Of a stretch of 64,000 nt of DNA, positions 30,360 to 41,907 are shown piece after piece. A model generated the notes under the pieces. The model saw only the letters and a list, made by a program, of their open reading frames with translations, was not told where the DNA came from and did not search any database. Each line of letters starts with the position of its first letter. The stretch's first letter is position 1. Made by a program: the position numbers and the translations under genes. The DNA comes from Bremia lactucae (taxonomy: Eukaryota > Oomycota > Peronosporomycetes > Peronosporales > Peronosporaceae), in assembly GCF_004359215.1 (NCBI RefSeq), contig NW_027152023.1, forward strand, positions 131,507 to 195,506, read 5' to 3'.

Positions 30360-31668
30360 CAACGTGCCGGCTCAGGCTGATTTACTGATGCCTGAATTGA
30401 ATCCTATCATCGGTTTAATTAAATTCGTCGGATAGGAAGATCAATGAAAATCTTCGCATCTGGTTCGCGAGGCGAAAATGACCAAATCGACCACCCTTAC
30501 AATGAAGCTTCAATTTTAGCCCACGCAATCTTCATTTTAGAGGTCGAGCAAAATCTCGAGCATACACTCGCTGCAGCATATTTTTATAGCGGAACATCGT
30601 AGGAAGATGCAGGTATCATGTAGGCCTTCGCTGTCTACTGATAGTCGTTCACACTATCGCTACATTTAGGTAAGCGTCAGCTGTTGGCGTATGCATAAAA
30701 ATTTACGCTCGCTCATACCAAGCTTGCTCCTGATCTGGTAATCGACAATATCAAAGCCGAGTCTAAGAATGTGCCCGGCTTGGTCCCGCTATTTCGAGTA
30801 CAGCTAATTATACATGCGGAGGCTGCCTATTTGGCGTTGCTAAAAGAGAACGCGCACCGAAAGGCCTTATGCCATTAGTATATTGGCCGCCTATGTCATA
30901 ACAATTTAAAAAACGTGCCTAGAGTGTAACGGGCTAAAGTTGCCCGAATGTAACACAGTTCCCGTTAAGTACACTTGGTGTACTTAAGGGGATGGTCAAT
31001 TACTAAATTATAGTAACTAGACCCAGCACTCGGGTGTGGTGCACATTTGTGACCAACCCTTGTGTATGTGATGCACATCGGTGCATTCACATTACGAGGG
31101 ATGACGCCTAGCGTCATCCGTTACGCGAGGTATCTAGAAAGATACGCTCGCAATACATATTGTTATCTATAGAGATGACATTTCGATTGGTAAAAATAGG
31201 TACTTGTATTTAATATGATTAAAAATATAAACCAGTCTGAAAACTACATCCTGCTTGGTAAGTGCGCACGAGGAGCCGGATTACCGCTCCCGTGACGACA
31301 GTTAACCGGAGTACTTAGTGCGTTGGGTGAGGTCGCTTGCGCGCCCACACAACTACCTCACTGCGCGCAAGAGAAGCTGGTTAAACCGCTTCCTCGCTGT
31401 GCTAGGGTGTGTGTCTAAGTAGAGCGTGGCCGCATTACGACGTGCCCGCCTACATATAGAGCTCAGCAATGTGTCCAACAAATGGTGCTGGTCGAATGTA
31501 AGGCTCCGTATCGCTTGGAGGTCGAAACCTCAATACCGAACAAAATGGTGTTAATGTTAGACATAAGGAATACCAACAAATGTTGACGTTGCATTTCATG
31601 CGCAATCAGGGACGCGGTTGTGCCTGTCTACGCGCGCTCGCCCAAATGGACGTGTTTTTGACTGCCTC
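30360..31668 (+). repeat. Inverted repeat R, right arm (with nested LTR-B)
   Basis: Reverse-complement partner of 15173-15945. The order is 30360-30919, an inserted LTR-B (30925-31454), then 31455-31668, which ends GCCTC directly at the family A LTR. It carries HAEAAYLALLKENAHRKAL on + as in the left arm. Confidence 0.65.
30925..31454 (+). repeat. Solo LTR, family B, nested in R
   Basis: 530 bases TGTAACGGGCTAAAG.. to ..CGTGCCCGCCTACA with no internal element. TAGAG precedes it and TATAGAG follows. The left arm (around 15380-15400, reverse strand: ..ACGTTCCTATAAAGCTCAG..) preserves the empty site. Confidence 0.85.
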
Positions 31669-32130
31669 TGTAATGAGGCACACATTGGTTGGAAAGCCGT
31701 TGTTGTGGTACATTTACTATGTGGGTAAAATACCCTTTATTTTACTTTAAAATAGTTGATTATCAAAATCCCATTGTATTATGGGTAACAAATGTGGTCG
31801 CCGCCAGATCTTTATCTGGCGACCAAAATTTATCTTAAAATTAGGTACGGTAAGGTCTAAAGATTTAATTAATTAAAAAAGTTGAGTTCCCCTTTTGTTC
31901 TTAAAGCGTCTAGTGTCTTTTTAAGGCTTGCGCATTGATCTGTGACAGATAGAAGCCTTTCTGAGATACATTGGTTCTACGAACCCCTGAACCCTTGAAC
32001 TAGGATTCATTAAGCTCTAATAGCTTGTACGAATTCCTAAGTTGTTAAACCCAATAGTTCTATTGAACGAAGAGGCTCTCTGAGGCTAAAATTCTTTCTC
32101 TGACTTAAGGGACGAGGTAGCTCCGCTACA
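31669..32130 (+). repeat. LTR, family A (5' LTR of element A3)
   Basis: TGTAATGAGGCACACATTGG.. to ..GCTCCGCTACA; hairpin at 31800-31823; primer-binding-like CGGTAGCACTCGTAGTCA from 32133. Confidence 0.85.
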
Positions 32131-32190
32131 CTCGGTAGCACTCGTAGTCAATCTACGCCTGAGTCTTTACAAAACTAATCCATCACGAAA

Positions 32191-33110
32191 ATGGAAGAGG
32201 TTCCAGAGTTGTCAGAAGCGCAACGCGCCGCTTATGACAAGCCTAAAACCTTATTCGAGCTTGAACGCGTGGAATTTATTATTTCCCAGGAACCAGAGGT
32301 CCTAAATGCAAGGCTTGAAGCCTTCATGCGGAACGAAACCTCCCTGGTCGGTCAGGTAGGACCACTTTGCGGCTTCTATGCCAACTCGGTATATCTCTGT
32401 ACCTGACTCAGAGCCGAGGGCTCGCCCTCTAAATGTAAATGTGAAGACATTTGAGGGAAAAGAGGGAGAAAATCTCCCTTTTTGGATTGAGCAGATGGAA
32501 ATGTCCATTGATTCCGCCTTGTTCTTAACAGAACGGCAAAAGGTGGCTATGGTTATTTCCAAACTTGGAGGTAGAGCGGGCACTATCGTGCAGCACGTCC
32601 ATAAATGACGCTTTTCCCTCATGGGATTCGCTGAAACAGCAAATGACCAGCATGTTTGCACCGCCTGATCAGGCTTTTCGCATGCGAGCACGGCTCCTAG
32701 CGACTCGACAGGGTAAAAGAACCCTAGGAGACTTTGTCCAGGAGTTGAGATTTCTCATTGCATCTACGCATCAAGACCCGGTGCAAGAAGCAATTGTAGG
32801 AACCATCTTTATGGGGGGTCTCAATGAAGGCGCGTTGCCCGGACGGAATTAATCCGATCTCATCCTGCTACTTATGAAGAGGCAGTTGCCATAGCGCTAC
32901 GCACCGAGTTCGACTTTAAGTCTGCTCGCGTTAGCACGCCTATTTACCAAACAAGCTCTTCGAGCACATGGGTACCATCTAATAGACCGGAACCCATGGA
33001 TCTAAGCCTTGTTGAGGAAGGAGAAGAGGCACTTCAAGCTGTGGAACAGCATGAAATCATTAGATGTTTTATGTGCGGAAGCAAGAAAAATTTACGTCTG
33101 GCCTGTCCCC
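32191..33110 (+). pseudogene. Gag (element A3)
   Basis: ATG at 32191: MEEVPELSEAQRAAYDKPKT, then after a frameshift [20 protein letters not shown] and [19 protein letters not shown], then 32565-32852 PPDQAFRMRARLLATRQGKR and ..VQEAIVGTIFMGGLNEG. The tail near 33060 has a RCFMCGSKK half-knuckle. This is the most complete family A gag in the window and fixes the order used to spot the P inversion. Confidence 0.75.
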
Positions 33111-33239
33111 AACTAAATACTCGTTAAGCTCGAACGAGCACCAATTCCGACATATACCAGAAATCTGGTACGGTGCGAAAAACGTCGGTACCCAGTAACC
33201 GGGGAAGACCTAGGCTCTATTAAAACTCTCGGAGGTGAG

Positions 33240-33650
33240 AGTAGACATGACCTAACCCCAATTAGCTCTTTGCGTAATGGCACGGGACGTGAGTACAAGC
33301 CTGGCTTGTTAGTCGCTCAAGCGACTGTGAATGGACTTTGATAAGCCATGGTCAGTTTTAATTTGCTCAGGAGCGTCTTGCAATTATGCTCGACGTCTTT
33401 GATTGTAAGAAGTCAACAATACGTTTAGGACTTAAAGCGCATGAAAGTAATTCAATCACTGTTCGCGTAGCGACTGGGGCTCGTGTCACTCTTCCTAGAG
33501 TTCCTTTGAACTTACGCATAAAGTTTCTTGGCTTTGACAGTATGCAACGTGGTCTCGTCCTTGATTGGATTCGAGATATGATCTCATCCTTGGTATGGCC
33601 TGGCTTGAACGCCAAGAGCCATGGATCGATTGAAGGTCTAAAACCTTAAG
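33240..33650 (+). pseudogene. Protease remnant (element A3)
   Basis: GREYKPGLLVAQATVNGL, then SGASCNYARR with the catalytic Asp lost in a CSGASCNY context, then NSITVRVATGARVTLPRVPL. Frameshifts throughout. Confidence 0.6.
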
Positions 33651-33699
33651 CGTCACACGCAATGTTCCTAGCAAAGTTTCGAAGAGTAATGAGCCCACC

Positions 33700-34450
33700 T
33701 TTGCTAGGCAACAAGAAACGCTATTGGTGCGAATGACTGACTAAATCTGTCAGTGGGTTAGACATTGGAATGTCTAAGTTAATAAACCCAATGTTGAAAA
33801 CATTAAGTTTGAGCCCGCAACAGAATTAAGTGGAACGGCACGTATTCCGTCGAGTGACACTCGTTGTAAAAACGCCTCAATGAATGCTGAAAGCTGTTGG
33901 CCTTAGACCGAGTCATCAAGGGTGTAATATCCCTGAGAAACGTGGAGTGGCAAGTCTAAGTCCACCGAGTTTGTTCGGCCGAGGTGGCACCATACTGAGT
34001 GTCAGCAGTGACACTATTGGCGGTTCGCTAGGGCATTTCGTGTCAAACTCTTCTAATGCACGTGAAGTGACATGTGGACAAGGAAGCTGAGTTTTCTAAC
34101 TCCTTGTCGGATGTCGAAGTAGACACCAGCTCTGGTATAGATCTTATACAGGCTGAAAATTTGAAGACGTGAATGTGCCGGCCTCTAAGAGGCGTATTGT
34201 CTCTACTCCAAGGCAGGCGAGATGCAAAGTATCTATACCCTCACAAAGTGATACGAGTAAGGAATAGAATATGCTTGTAAATGGTGTAACCGGTAAAATC
34301 GAGGGCGAATTGAGCCTTGCGGCAATCCCTTCGTAACATGCTCTTCTGGAGAAAGACAAAATGTCTAGTGATGAGTGCGGTCGAGCCTTAAAGGCTGGCG
34401 GCTTCTTGAGACGGTGGTCAGTCGACCAACGATTAAGTTAAACTCATCGT
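33700..34450 (+). pseudogene. Pol linker (element A3)
   Basis: Contains CNIPEKRGVASLSPPSLFGR and GGTILSVSSDTIGGSLGHFV (33884-34090), the family A linker between protease and RT. No domain recognised. Confidence 0.45.
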
Positions 34451-35243
34451 CACTTCTGGACGAAGTTGTCCTGGATGACACAGAAGCTGCACTTAGTGCG
34501 CGGAGTGGATCATCAATCCTTAAAGATCCGCAGATCCATTTTATTCCTTGATTAAGAATTTTAAGATGTGATCTGTCAAATATACCATCTGTTTACCCCC
34601 GGATAGAGGTGTCCGTCATGAAATTGACTTAATCCCTGGAAACAAATACTCTGTCACACGACAGTGGCCTTTACCAAGGAAACAGTGTGACAACATTGAC
34701 AATTTTTCCGAGCTAGGCACGAGGCTGGAATGGTACGACAAAGCAAATCTCCCCGTTCGACACCGACATTTTGAGTCAGAAAGCCAAATGGCAAATGGCA
34801 CATTGTACTGCTTATAATAAGCTTTTCTTATGCTGTCACTATACCTGCACAAACCCCCATTCCTAGAAAGGATGTTCTCCAGAACATTGTGGTGGGATGT
34901 ACAATGTACAGTGCACTTGACGTAGTCGATGGTTATTACCAACTGCTCATGCGAGCTAGCGATATTTCGCTTACAGCGCAACTCAGGCAGTATGCCATGG
35001 GAGTGGTTGGTTATGCAACAAGGGATTTCCAACGCCCCGGCGACATTTAATCGTCTAGTGACGCAACTGTTCCGCCCTCATTGAGGTTATGCACAGACTT
35101 ATTTTGATGAATTTTTTGTCCATAGTCGTGCGGGGCAGGGTCGGTAGGATGTGAAAAATTATATAGACCATTTCGAGTAGTGCTCGAGTGTATGCGCACA
35201 GATAAATTGTATGCTAATGCATCTAAATGCATTTTTGGTCACA
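34450..35243 (+). pseudogene. RT remnant (element A3)
   Basis: Plus-strand fingers (DRGVRHEIDLIPGNKYSVTR near 34605) and palm (MYSALDVVDGYYQLLMRASD near 34908; the YFDE-FVHSR box near 35097, degraded from YFDD), then KLYANASKCIFG at about 35205-35240. There it stops and continues directly into the antisense ORF of another family A 3' end: a second rearrangement junction. Confidence 0.7.
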
Positions 35244-35254
35244 CGGCCAGGACG

Positions 35255-35640
35255 TCGGAGGAGCTCGCTGCTCGCGATATTCTTCATGAGCAATACCTTA
35301 CGCCAAAGGAAATGACGCGAAGAATCTAACGCATTTGCGTGATCAGGCCCGTGGGGCTTCGGTGACTTCAATGAGGGAAATTCCGATCGTTTGTTTCGAA
35401 ACGAATTAAAAGTCAAAACGAAAACGAGGTCTCATTTGAGAACTGCGTCCATCAGGCCCGCCGCCTCCGCAGTATTTGGAATAATAGAGTCTTGGACGTG
35501 GCTGATAATCGTTTGGAACGGAAGCTTCGCTTTGATTACGCCAAGCTTAAGACCAAAGGCCTGTTACGTCCGGCATTTAAGCCACAAAACGAGGAAAGGC
35601 CTAGCCGATATTTCAGTGCTTCGATTGACCGTATAACCAT
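35255..35640 (+). pseudogene. Antisense ORF (aORF), family A, third copy
   Basis: Plus-strand SEELAARDILHEQYLTPKEM, then in other frames QARRLRSIWNN, NRLERKLRFDYAKLKTKGLL and EERPSRYFSAS. The next part, 35703-35903 (GDRKRQRRTGNLAEEVPQTP), is antisense to the chromodomain. Same blocks as 8940-9690 with more divergence. Confidence 0.5.
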
Positions 35641-36000
35641 GGATAAAGCCGCACTGAGGCTATAGATCCACCTAATCCCACTTCTAGTGGTGAAAAGCGT
35701 CTTTGACGCAAGTTGACTCTGAGCTTGGCGATCGAAAACGTCAACGGCGTACGGGCAATCTTGCTGAAGAGGTACCTCAAACTCCCAAGAGCTTTCAAAA
35801 GAGGGGTACCCCTGCCACTTCACCAGATACTGGTATTGGCCCTTACGACGACGTCGCTTTAAAAGTTTCTCCACGTGAAACTGAAGGTACCCTCGCGCAT
35901 TAAGCATCGCGGGAGGGGGCCGAAATCTGGATGGAAGCATTTGATGCTCAAGAGCACGAAGTGCAACTTCTTCGTGAGAGCCTTGCTCGGGTGAGGGCAC
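35613..36000 (-). pseudogene. Chromodomain (family A)
   Basis: Minus-strand LQFHVEKLLKRRRRKGQYQY, LVKWQGYPSFESSWEFEVPL, DCPYAVDVFDRQ: the best chromodomain in the window, with the aromatic positions and WQGYP in place. It belongs to the integrase at 36053-37500. Confidence 0.85.
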
Positions 36001-36052
36001 TTTTGAGGCGGTTCAAAACCTTCTTTCGATGCTAGAACATCAGCAACCTCGT

Positions 36053-37500
36053 TTAGAGGGCCATTTGGACATCCTGGTGAGGATGCAGAAATCTGCGGCT
36101 TAACCGCCTGTCTCGGCGCAACCGCGTTAAGTCCATGTGGGAAGGATCCCGATATGGCTTAAGCAAGCCGACGTAGAACACTGGGTGTGTACGCAGCTTG
36201 CTAGGAAGGTTAAGCGTGTAAGCTAGGGTCTTCTTGGCCATGACCGTAAATTGTCCAATAAAGCGCGGGCGCAATTTGGTCTTGAAGATCGCGAAAACCA
36301 AGTTAATAGGTTAATTCTTAGCTTTTAATTAAAGGTAATCTCCGACCACATAAGCATTAATACAGCTTCTGCTTTTGGCATATGCTTTTTCTTTTTGTTT
36401 GTCTTGGCTATCAGCCATCATGTCACGTACATGTCTTAAGACACTAAATTGTATTGCGATAAACTCGCTTACTTGTTTCCAAATGGTAAATAGGGCTAAT
36501 ATCAGCAAGCTCATCGGCTTATTCTCCCCTACCAGCCCTAAGCCACGCAGTGGTATCGTTAACGGAACGCGTGGGTGGGTGAGGCCGTTGACATAGAGCG
36601 GAGTGTAGCCTGTAGAGGCATGGACAGCGTTATTTAACGCAAATTATCCCACTGGAAGCATTGAGCTCCAGTGCTTTGGTGTTGGAACACACACACTGCG
36701 TAAAATGTTTTTAATGACGCAATTGACACGTTCAGTTTGACCATCGGTCTGCGAATGGTCTGCAGTGGACATATCCAATCTGGTACCCAGCACTCGGAAA
36801 TCGATTGCCAGAATTTACCCGTGAAACGGGGGTCCCGATCAGAAACGTTTGCCACTGGCAAACCGTGCTGTCGAAATACACGATCGATGAACAGCCTTGC
36901 TGTACCTTCACCATCAATAGTATCCGGCACGGCCGCTAAGTGTGCCATTTAGCTCAATCGGTCAACAAAGACAACTATGCCGGTGTTACTGGTCGAATCT
37001 TTCGGTGGACCGAAAACAAATCCATACTAATGGACTTCCAACACCCTATGGGTACGGACAGACTTGCCAGTGACGCAGCAGCATGCGCCGAGGGCTTAAC
37101 CCGTTGGCAAGTTTCGCACGTGCGAACCTATGTGCTGACCCATTTATAAAGTTTGAGCCACCAATAAATCTGCCTTACAGAGCCGTAGGTCATTTCTCTA
37201 CCGAGATGACCACCAAGGACTGTATCGTGCCTCATAGAAGATTCGGTACTTTAAATTCTCAACATGAGGAACAACGACAGGTGGAGGATCCACAGCGTCC
37301 GCGCAATAAAGCAATAGGTCTTTATCGATAAACAATCGACATAACCTTGCGCGCAAACGTGCCGGCAATTTAAAACCCGAGTCAGAGTTCTTTAAAGCTC
37401 GTAGCAGAGCTACACACTGTTCATCCTTGGCTTAAGCCAGACGGATTAAGTCAGCAATAGGCGACATGATAGTCGTTAAATGAGAGAGCTCATAATCCGG
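36053..37500 (-). pseudogene. Integrase (family A, right copy)
   Basis: Minus-strand. Zinc-binding part near 37260-37100 (broken). Core at 36948-36634: TIDGEGTARLFIDRVFRQHG, LPVANVSDRDPRFTGKFWQS. C-terminal domain 36514-36301 and 36301-36053: MADSQDKQKEKAYAKSRSCI, KLRPRFIGQFTVM, HPVFYVGLLKPYRDPSHMDL. Frameshifts, but no foldback as in the left copy. Confidence 0.8.
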
Positions 37501-37608
37501 CCTGCGTAATAACGCATTGGCCAAAGCATTCTGCTTGTCAAGTTTATACTAAACCTCGAAGTTGTATTTGATGAAAAAAGATAGCCATCGGGCCATTCTC
37601 TGCATGGG

Positions 37609-38109
37609 TTAAGGCGACTTAGTCGCCGTGCGTAATGACGCGTGATCTGTCCATATCACAAACGGCTTAGAGCCGAGCAGATGAACTCTGAATTTGACGA
37701 GAGCATACTTCATAGCAAGTAACTCTTTGTCATGAACTGGGTAGTTCTTTTCCGCAGCTTTAAGCTGTCTAGACTCGAACGCAATAACACGTTCATGCCC
37801 ATCAACATCTGTTTGTAACAGAGCACTGCCAATGGCAAAATCTGATGCGTCACAGACGACACTGAAAGGCCAATTTGGGTTTGGCAGTGCCAGAATCGGG
37901 GCATGGATAAGACTATCCTTAACTGCTCGAAAAGCATTATTTTCGGTGCTAGTCCAGCACCATTCTGTATCCTTTTTAAGGAGATTAGATAATGGCCTAG
38001 CCATATCAGCGTAATTTTCGCTATATTTGTGTAAATAATTGGCGAGACCCAACCACTTACGCAAATCCTTTTGGTTTTTAGGAACCGGCCAATCTACTAT
38101 GGTTTTCAC
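37609..38109 (-). pseudogene. RT tail and RNase H (family A, right copy)
   Basis: Continuous 166-codon minus-strand frame: TIVDWPVPKNQKDLRKWLGL, FSVVCDASDFAIGSALLQTD, YPVHDKELLAMKYALVKFR, FVIWTDHASLRTATKSP. The domain is intact in sequence but belongs to a pol with an inverted RT segment. Confidence 0.85.
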
Positions 38110-40802
38110 CTTAGCGGGATCCGCTCTAAGGCCTCGCTTCCCAATGAAGCATCCTTAAAAAGGAATTTCGTCTGCGCCAAAGATGCATTTAGATGCATTG
38201 GCATCCATTTGTCTCTGCGCATGCACTCGAGCACTGCTCGCAAACGGTCTTAATAGTTTTCCATATCCGACGAACCTGCTCCGCACGACTATGGACAAAA
38301 ATGTCATCGAAATACGTCTGTGCATAACCTCGATGAGGGCGAAATAGTTGCGTCACTAGACGATTAAATGTTGCCGGGGCGTTGGAAAGCCCTTGTGGCA
38401 TAACCAGCCACTCCCATAACATGCCGCTTGGGGTGCTAACCGCTGTAAGCGGGATATCACTAGCTCGCATGAGCAATTGGTAGTAACCATCGACTAAATC
38501 CAATGCACTGTACATGCCACCATATTGATCTGAAGAACATCCTTTCTAGGAATGGGGGTTTGTGCTGGTATAGTGGCAGCATTAAGCTTATTATAAGCAT
38601 GTACAATCTCGACGAAGCTGTTCTGGATGACACAAAAGCTGCACTTAGTGCGCGAAATGGGTCATCGATCCTTAAAGATCCTACGGATCCCTTTTATTCC
38701 TTGATTTAGGAATTCCAAGATGTGGTATGCAATAACCCACCATCTGTTTTACCTCCGGATAGAGGTGTTCGTCATGAAATTGACTTAGTGTCGGGAACCA
38801 AATACTGTGTCACAAGACAATGGCCTTTACCAAGGGAGCAGTGTGACGTCATTGACGATTTCTTCCGTGCTAAGAACGTAGCTGGAATGGTACGAGAGAG
38901 CAAATCTCCTCATTCGACACCGACATTTTGTATCAAAAAGCCAAATGGTAAATGGCGCACAAGTGACGATGAGTTTAACTCAACCATAGGTCGAATGACC
39001 ACCATTTCAGATAAATCACCAGCTTTTAAGGCTCGACCGCACTCATCAATAGACATTTTGTCTAGCTCTAAAAGAGCATGTAGCGAAGGGATTGCCGCAA
39101 GGCTAACTTCTCCCTCAATGTTACCAGTTTACACCATTTACAAGCGTGTGTACTTGCTCACACGTATCACTTTTAGGACTATAAAACGCTTCGCGTCTCT
39201 CCTGTCTTGGAGTAGAGACAATACGCCTGTTAGAGGCCGGGACATTCACGTCCCCGAATTTTTCAGCCTGTATTGGTTCTATACCAGACATGGTGTCTAA
39301 TTTGACATCCGACAAGGAGTTAGGTAACTCAACTCTCTTATCCAGCGAACGTTTACGTGTCGCTGCACGTGCATTAGAAGGATTTGACCCGAAATGCCCT
39401 GGCGAACTGCCAATAGTGTCACTATTGACACTCAGTATGGTGCCACCTCGGCCGACCACGCTCGGTGGACTTAGACGTGCCACTCCACATATCTCAGGGA
39501 TATTGCACCCTTGATGATTCGGCCTTAGGCCAACAATGCTTTCAGCATTTAGTGAATCGTTATTATAACGAGTGTCACTCGACGGAGTACGTGCCGTTTC
39601 AGTTATTTCTGCTGAGTCGGGCTCAGAAAAATGTTTTTAAAATTAGAGTTTATTAACTTAGACATGCCAATGCCCAAAACACTGACAGACTCATTCAATG
39701 ATCCGCGCCAATAGCGCTTTTGTAGCCTAGCAAAGGTGGGTTCATGACTCTCCAAAACTTTGCTAGGAACACTGCGCGTGGCGCCTAAGGTCTTAGACCT
39801 CCAATCGATCCATGGTTAATGGCGTTCAAGCCAGGCCATACCAAGGATGAGATCATATATAAAATCCAAATCAAGGCGAGACAGCGTTCCATACTGTCAA
39901 TTCCAGAAACTTTTTATACCTAAGTTCAACAGAACTTTAAAAATACTGACACGAGTCCGAGTCGCTTGGCGAACAGTGATTGTATCACCTTCATGCGCTC
40001 TAAGTGCCTCAACGTATTGTTGACTTCCTTCAAGGGAATGACGTCGAGCATAATTGCAAGACGCTCCTGAGTCAATTAAAATTGACCACGGCTTATCAAA
40101 GCCCTTTACAGTCGCTTGAGCGACTAGCAAGCCAGGCTTGTACTCTCGCCCCGTGCCATTGAGCACCGAGCTAATTGGGGCTATGTTCTGTTTATTCTCA
40201 CCTCCTTGAGGTTCGACAGAGCCTAGGTCTTCCCCAGAAGGGCGCCCCGCACCTACTGGGTATCGACGTTTTCCCCTACCGTACCAGGTCTCTGGTATAG
40301 GTCGGAGTTGGAGCTCTTTCGAGCTTTACCCGAATTTCGAAGAGGACAGGCAGGGCGTTAAAGTTTCGTGCTTCCGCACATATAACATCTACGGATGGTC
40401 TTATGCTGTTCCACAGCTTAGAGAGCCTCTTCTCCTTCCTCAACGAGGCTTAAATCCATAGGTTCCGCCCATTTAGACGGAACCCATGTGCTCGAAGAGA
40501 TGTTCGGTAGACAGGCGTGCTAACGCGAGCAGACTTAAAGCCAAACTCGGCGCATAGCGTTATGGCAACTGCCTCGTCGAACGTAGCCGGATGAGATCGG
40601 AACAATTCCGTCCGGGCAACGCCCTCATTGAGAACCCCATAAAGATGGTCACTACAATTGCTTCTTGCACCGGGTCTTGATGCATAGATGCAATGAGAGT
40701 TCTCAACTCCTGGACAAAGTCCCTTAGGGTTCTGTTACCCTGTCGAGTCGCTAGGAGCCGTGCTCGCATGCGAAAAGCCTGATCAGGCGGTGCAAACATG
40801 CT
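38035..40802 (-). repeat. 2.77-kb direct repeat, copy 2 (partner 11711-14478)
   Basis: Appears identical in sequence to copy 1, with the same defects. Contained pieces: RT palm 38515-38189 (YFDD), inverted RT fingers 38609-38964 (+), linker 39483-39121, protease 40166-39897 (IDSGASCNYARR) and gag tail 40802-40560. On its left it continues into RNase H and integrase; on its right into gag and the inversion breakpoint. Confidence 0.85.
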
Positions 40803-40885
40803 CATCATTTGCTGCTTCAGCGATCCCATGAGGGAAAAGCGTCGCCTATGGACGCGCTGCACGATAGTACCCACTCCATGGCTCT
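40560..40885 (-). pseudogene. Gag fragment (element P, inverted part)
   Basis: Minus-strand RAMGTIVQRVHRRRFSLMGS, then FAPPDQAFRMRARLLATRQG and DFVQELRTLIASMHQDPVQE. It begins exactly where the gag at 8558-8942 ends (KLGG|RA..), completing the reciprocal inversion. Confidence 0.75.
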
Positions 40886-41266
40886 ATCTCCTCCGTCCTC
40901 GCCGGGTCACCAGAGCTCCAGATGGCCAAGCTATGACCCGCTATCTCTTTGAGACGCTCGTTTGCACTAAGCGGAGTGAATCTATATTCGCTATGAGCCT
41001 TAGCTATCGCTATTTCGGCATCTCGACGACGAGCTTTTTTCTATGAGGATTATCTGCTCTTGCTCTTCATCGAGCGGATTCGTAATGATGTTAGACTCAG
41101 GGTCCCGTGTGCTGCTCAATGCAGGTAAGACGTCAGCGGCACCACGTTCTGGATACGGGTTCGGGGCTCGTCGACGTTCGCCCGGAGGAGAAGGCGTGAG
41201 CGAACGCCGCTCTTTTTTTCTCCTCCTCTGATTGCGAGTGACTTTCAAAGTCCACCATTCCCTCAT
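40885..41266 (-). pseudogene. Antisense ORF N-terminal part (element P)
   Basis: ATG at 41266 on the minus strand: MREWWTLKVTRNQRRRKKER, a basic Arg/Lys cluster, PSPPGERRRAPNPY, then DPESNIITNPLDEEQEQI and, after a frameshift, RFTPLSANERLKEIAGHSLA. It starts about 155 bases inside the polypurine tract and reads away from the 3' LTR, opposite to gag-pol. It breaks off at the TEE block, the other half (ELAARD..) being at 8940. Unknown function. Confidence 0.55.
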
Positions 41267-41422
41267 CGTCGAGGAAGGTGCTCAGGTCTGTGACTCACGC
41301 TTGATTGTCATTAGACAAAGGAATGGTCCACACAACCAAACGGTTAGCTGTTTAGGTTCCAACCTCAAAGAGGAAATGAAGCGAATGTTGTCACTCGGTG
41401 TCAACAGTCTGATGGGGGAGGG

Positions 41423-41907
41423 TGTAATGGGGCACACATCGGTCGGAGAACCGTTGTTGTGGTACATTTACTTTATAAGTAAAATACCCTTTTATCCTAT
41501 TTTAAAATAGTTAATTACTTAAATCCCATTTATTATGGGTTATAAATTTGGTCGCCGCCAGATATAAATCTGGCGGCCAAAGTCTTTTTTAATTAGCTAG
41601 GGTAAGGTTTTTAGATCTAAGTAATTAAATAAAGTTCAGTTATCCTTTTAATCTTAAGCCGTTAAGTGCCTTCCTAAGGCTTGCGCATTGATCTGTAGGA
41701 GATAGAAGCCTTTCTAAGGTATATTTTCTTGGGCACTAGTTGCCACTTGGTTCTACGAACACCTGAATCCCTTGAACTAGGATTCCTTAAGCTTTAATAG
41801 CTTGTATGACTCCCTGAGTTGTTAAACCCATTAGTTCAATAGAACTAAGTGACTCTCTGAGTCTGAAAGTCTTCCTCTGACTTTAGGAGCGAGGTAGCTC
41901 CGCTACA
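41423..41907 (+). repeat. LTR, family A (3' LTR of P)
   Basis: TGTAATGGGG to GCTCCGCTACA, 485 bases; polypurine tract TGGGGGAGGG at 41413-41422 directly before it; CCATC directly after; hairpin at 41554-41577. Confidence 0.9.
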
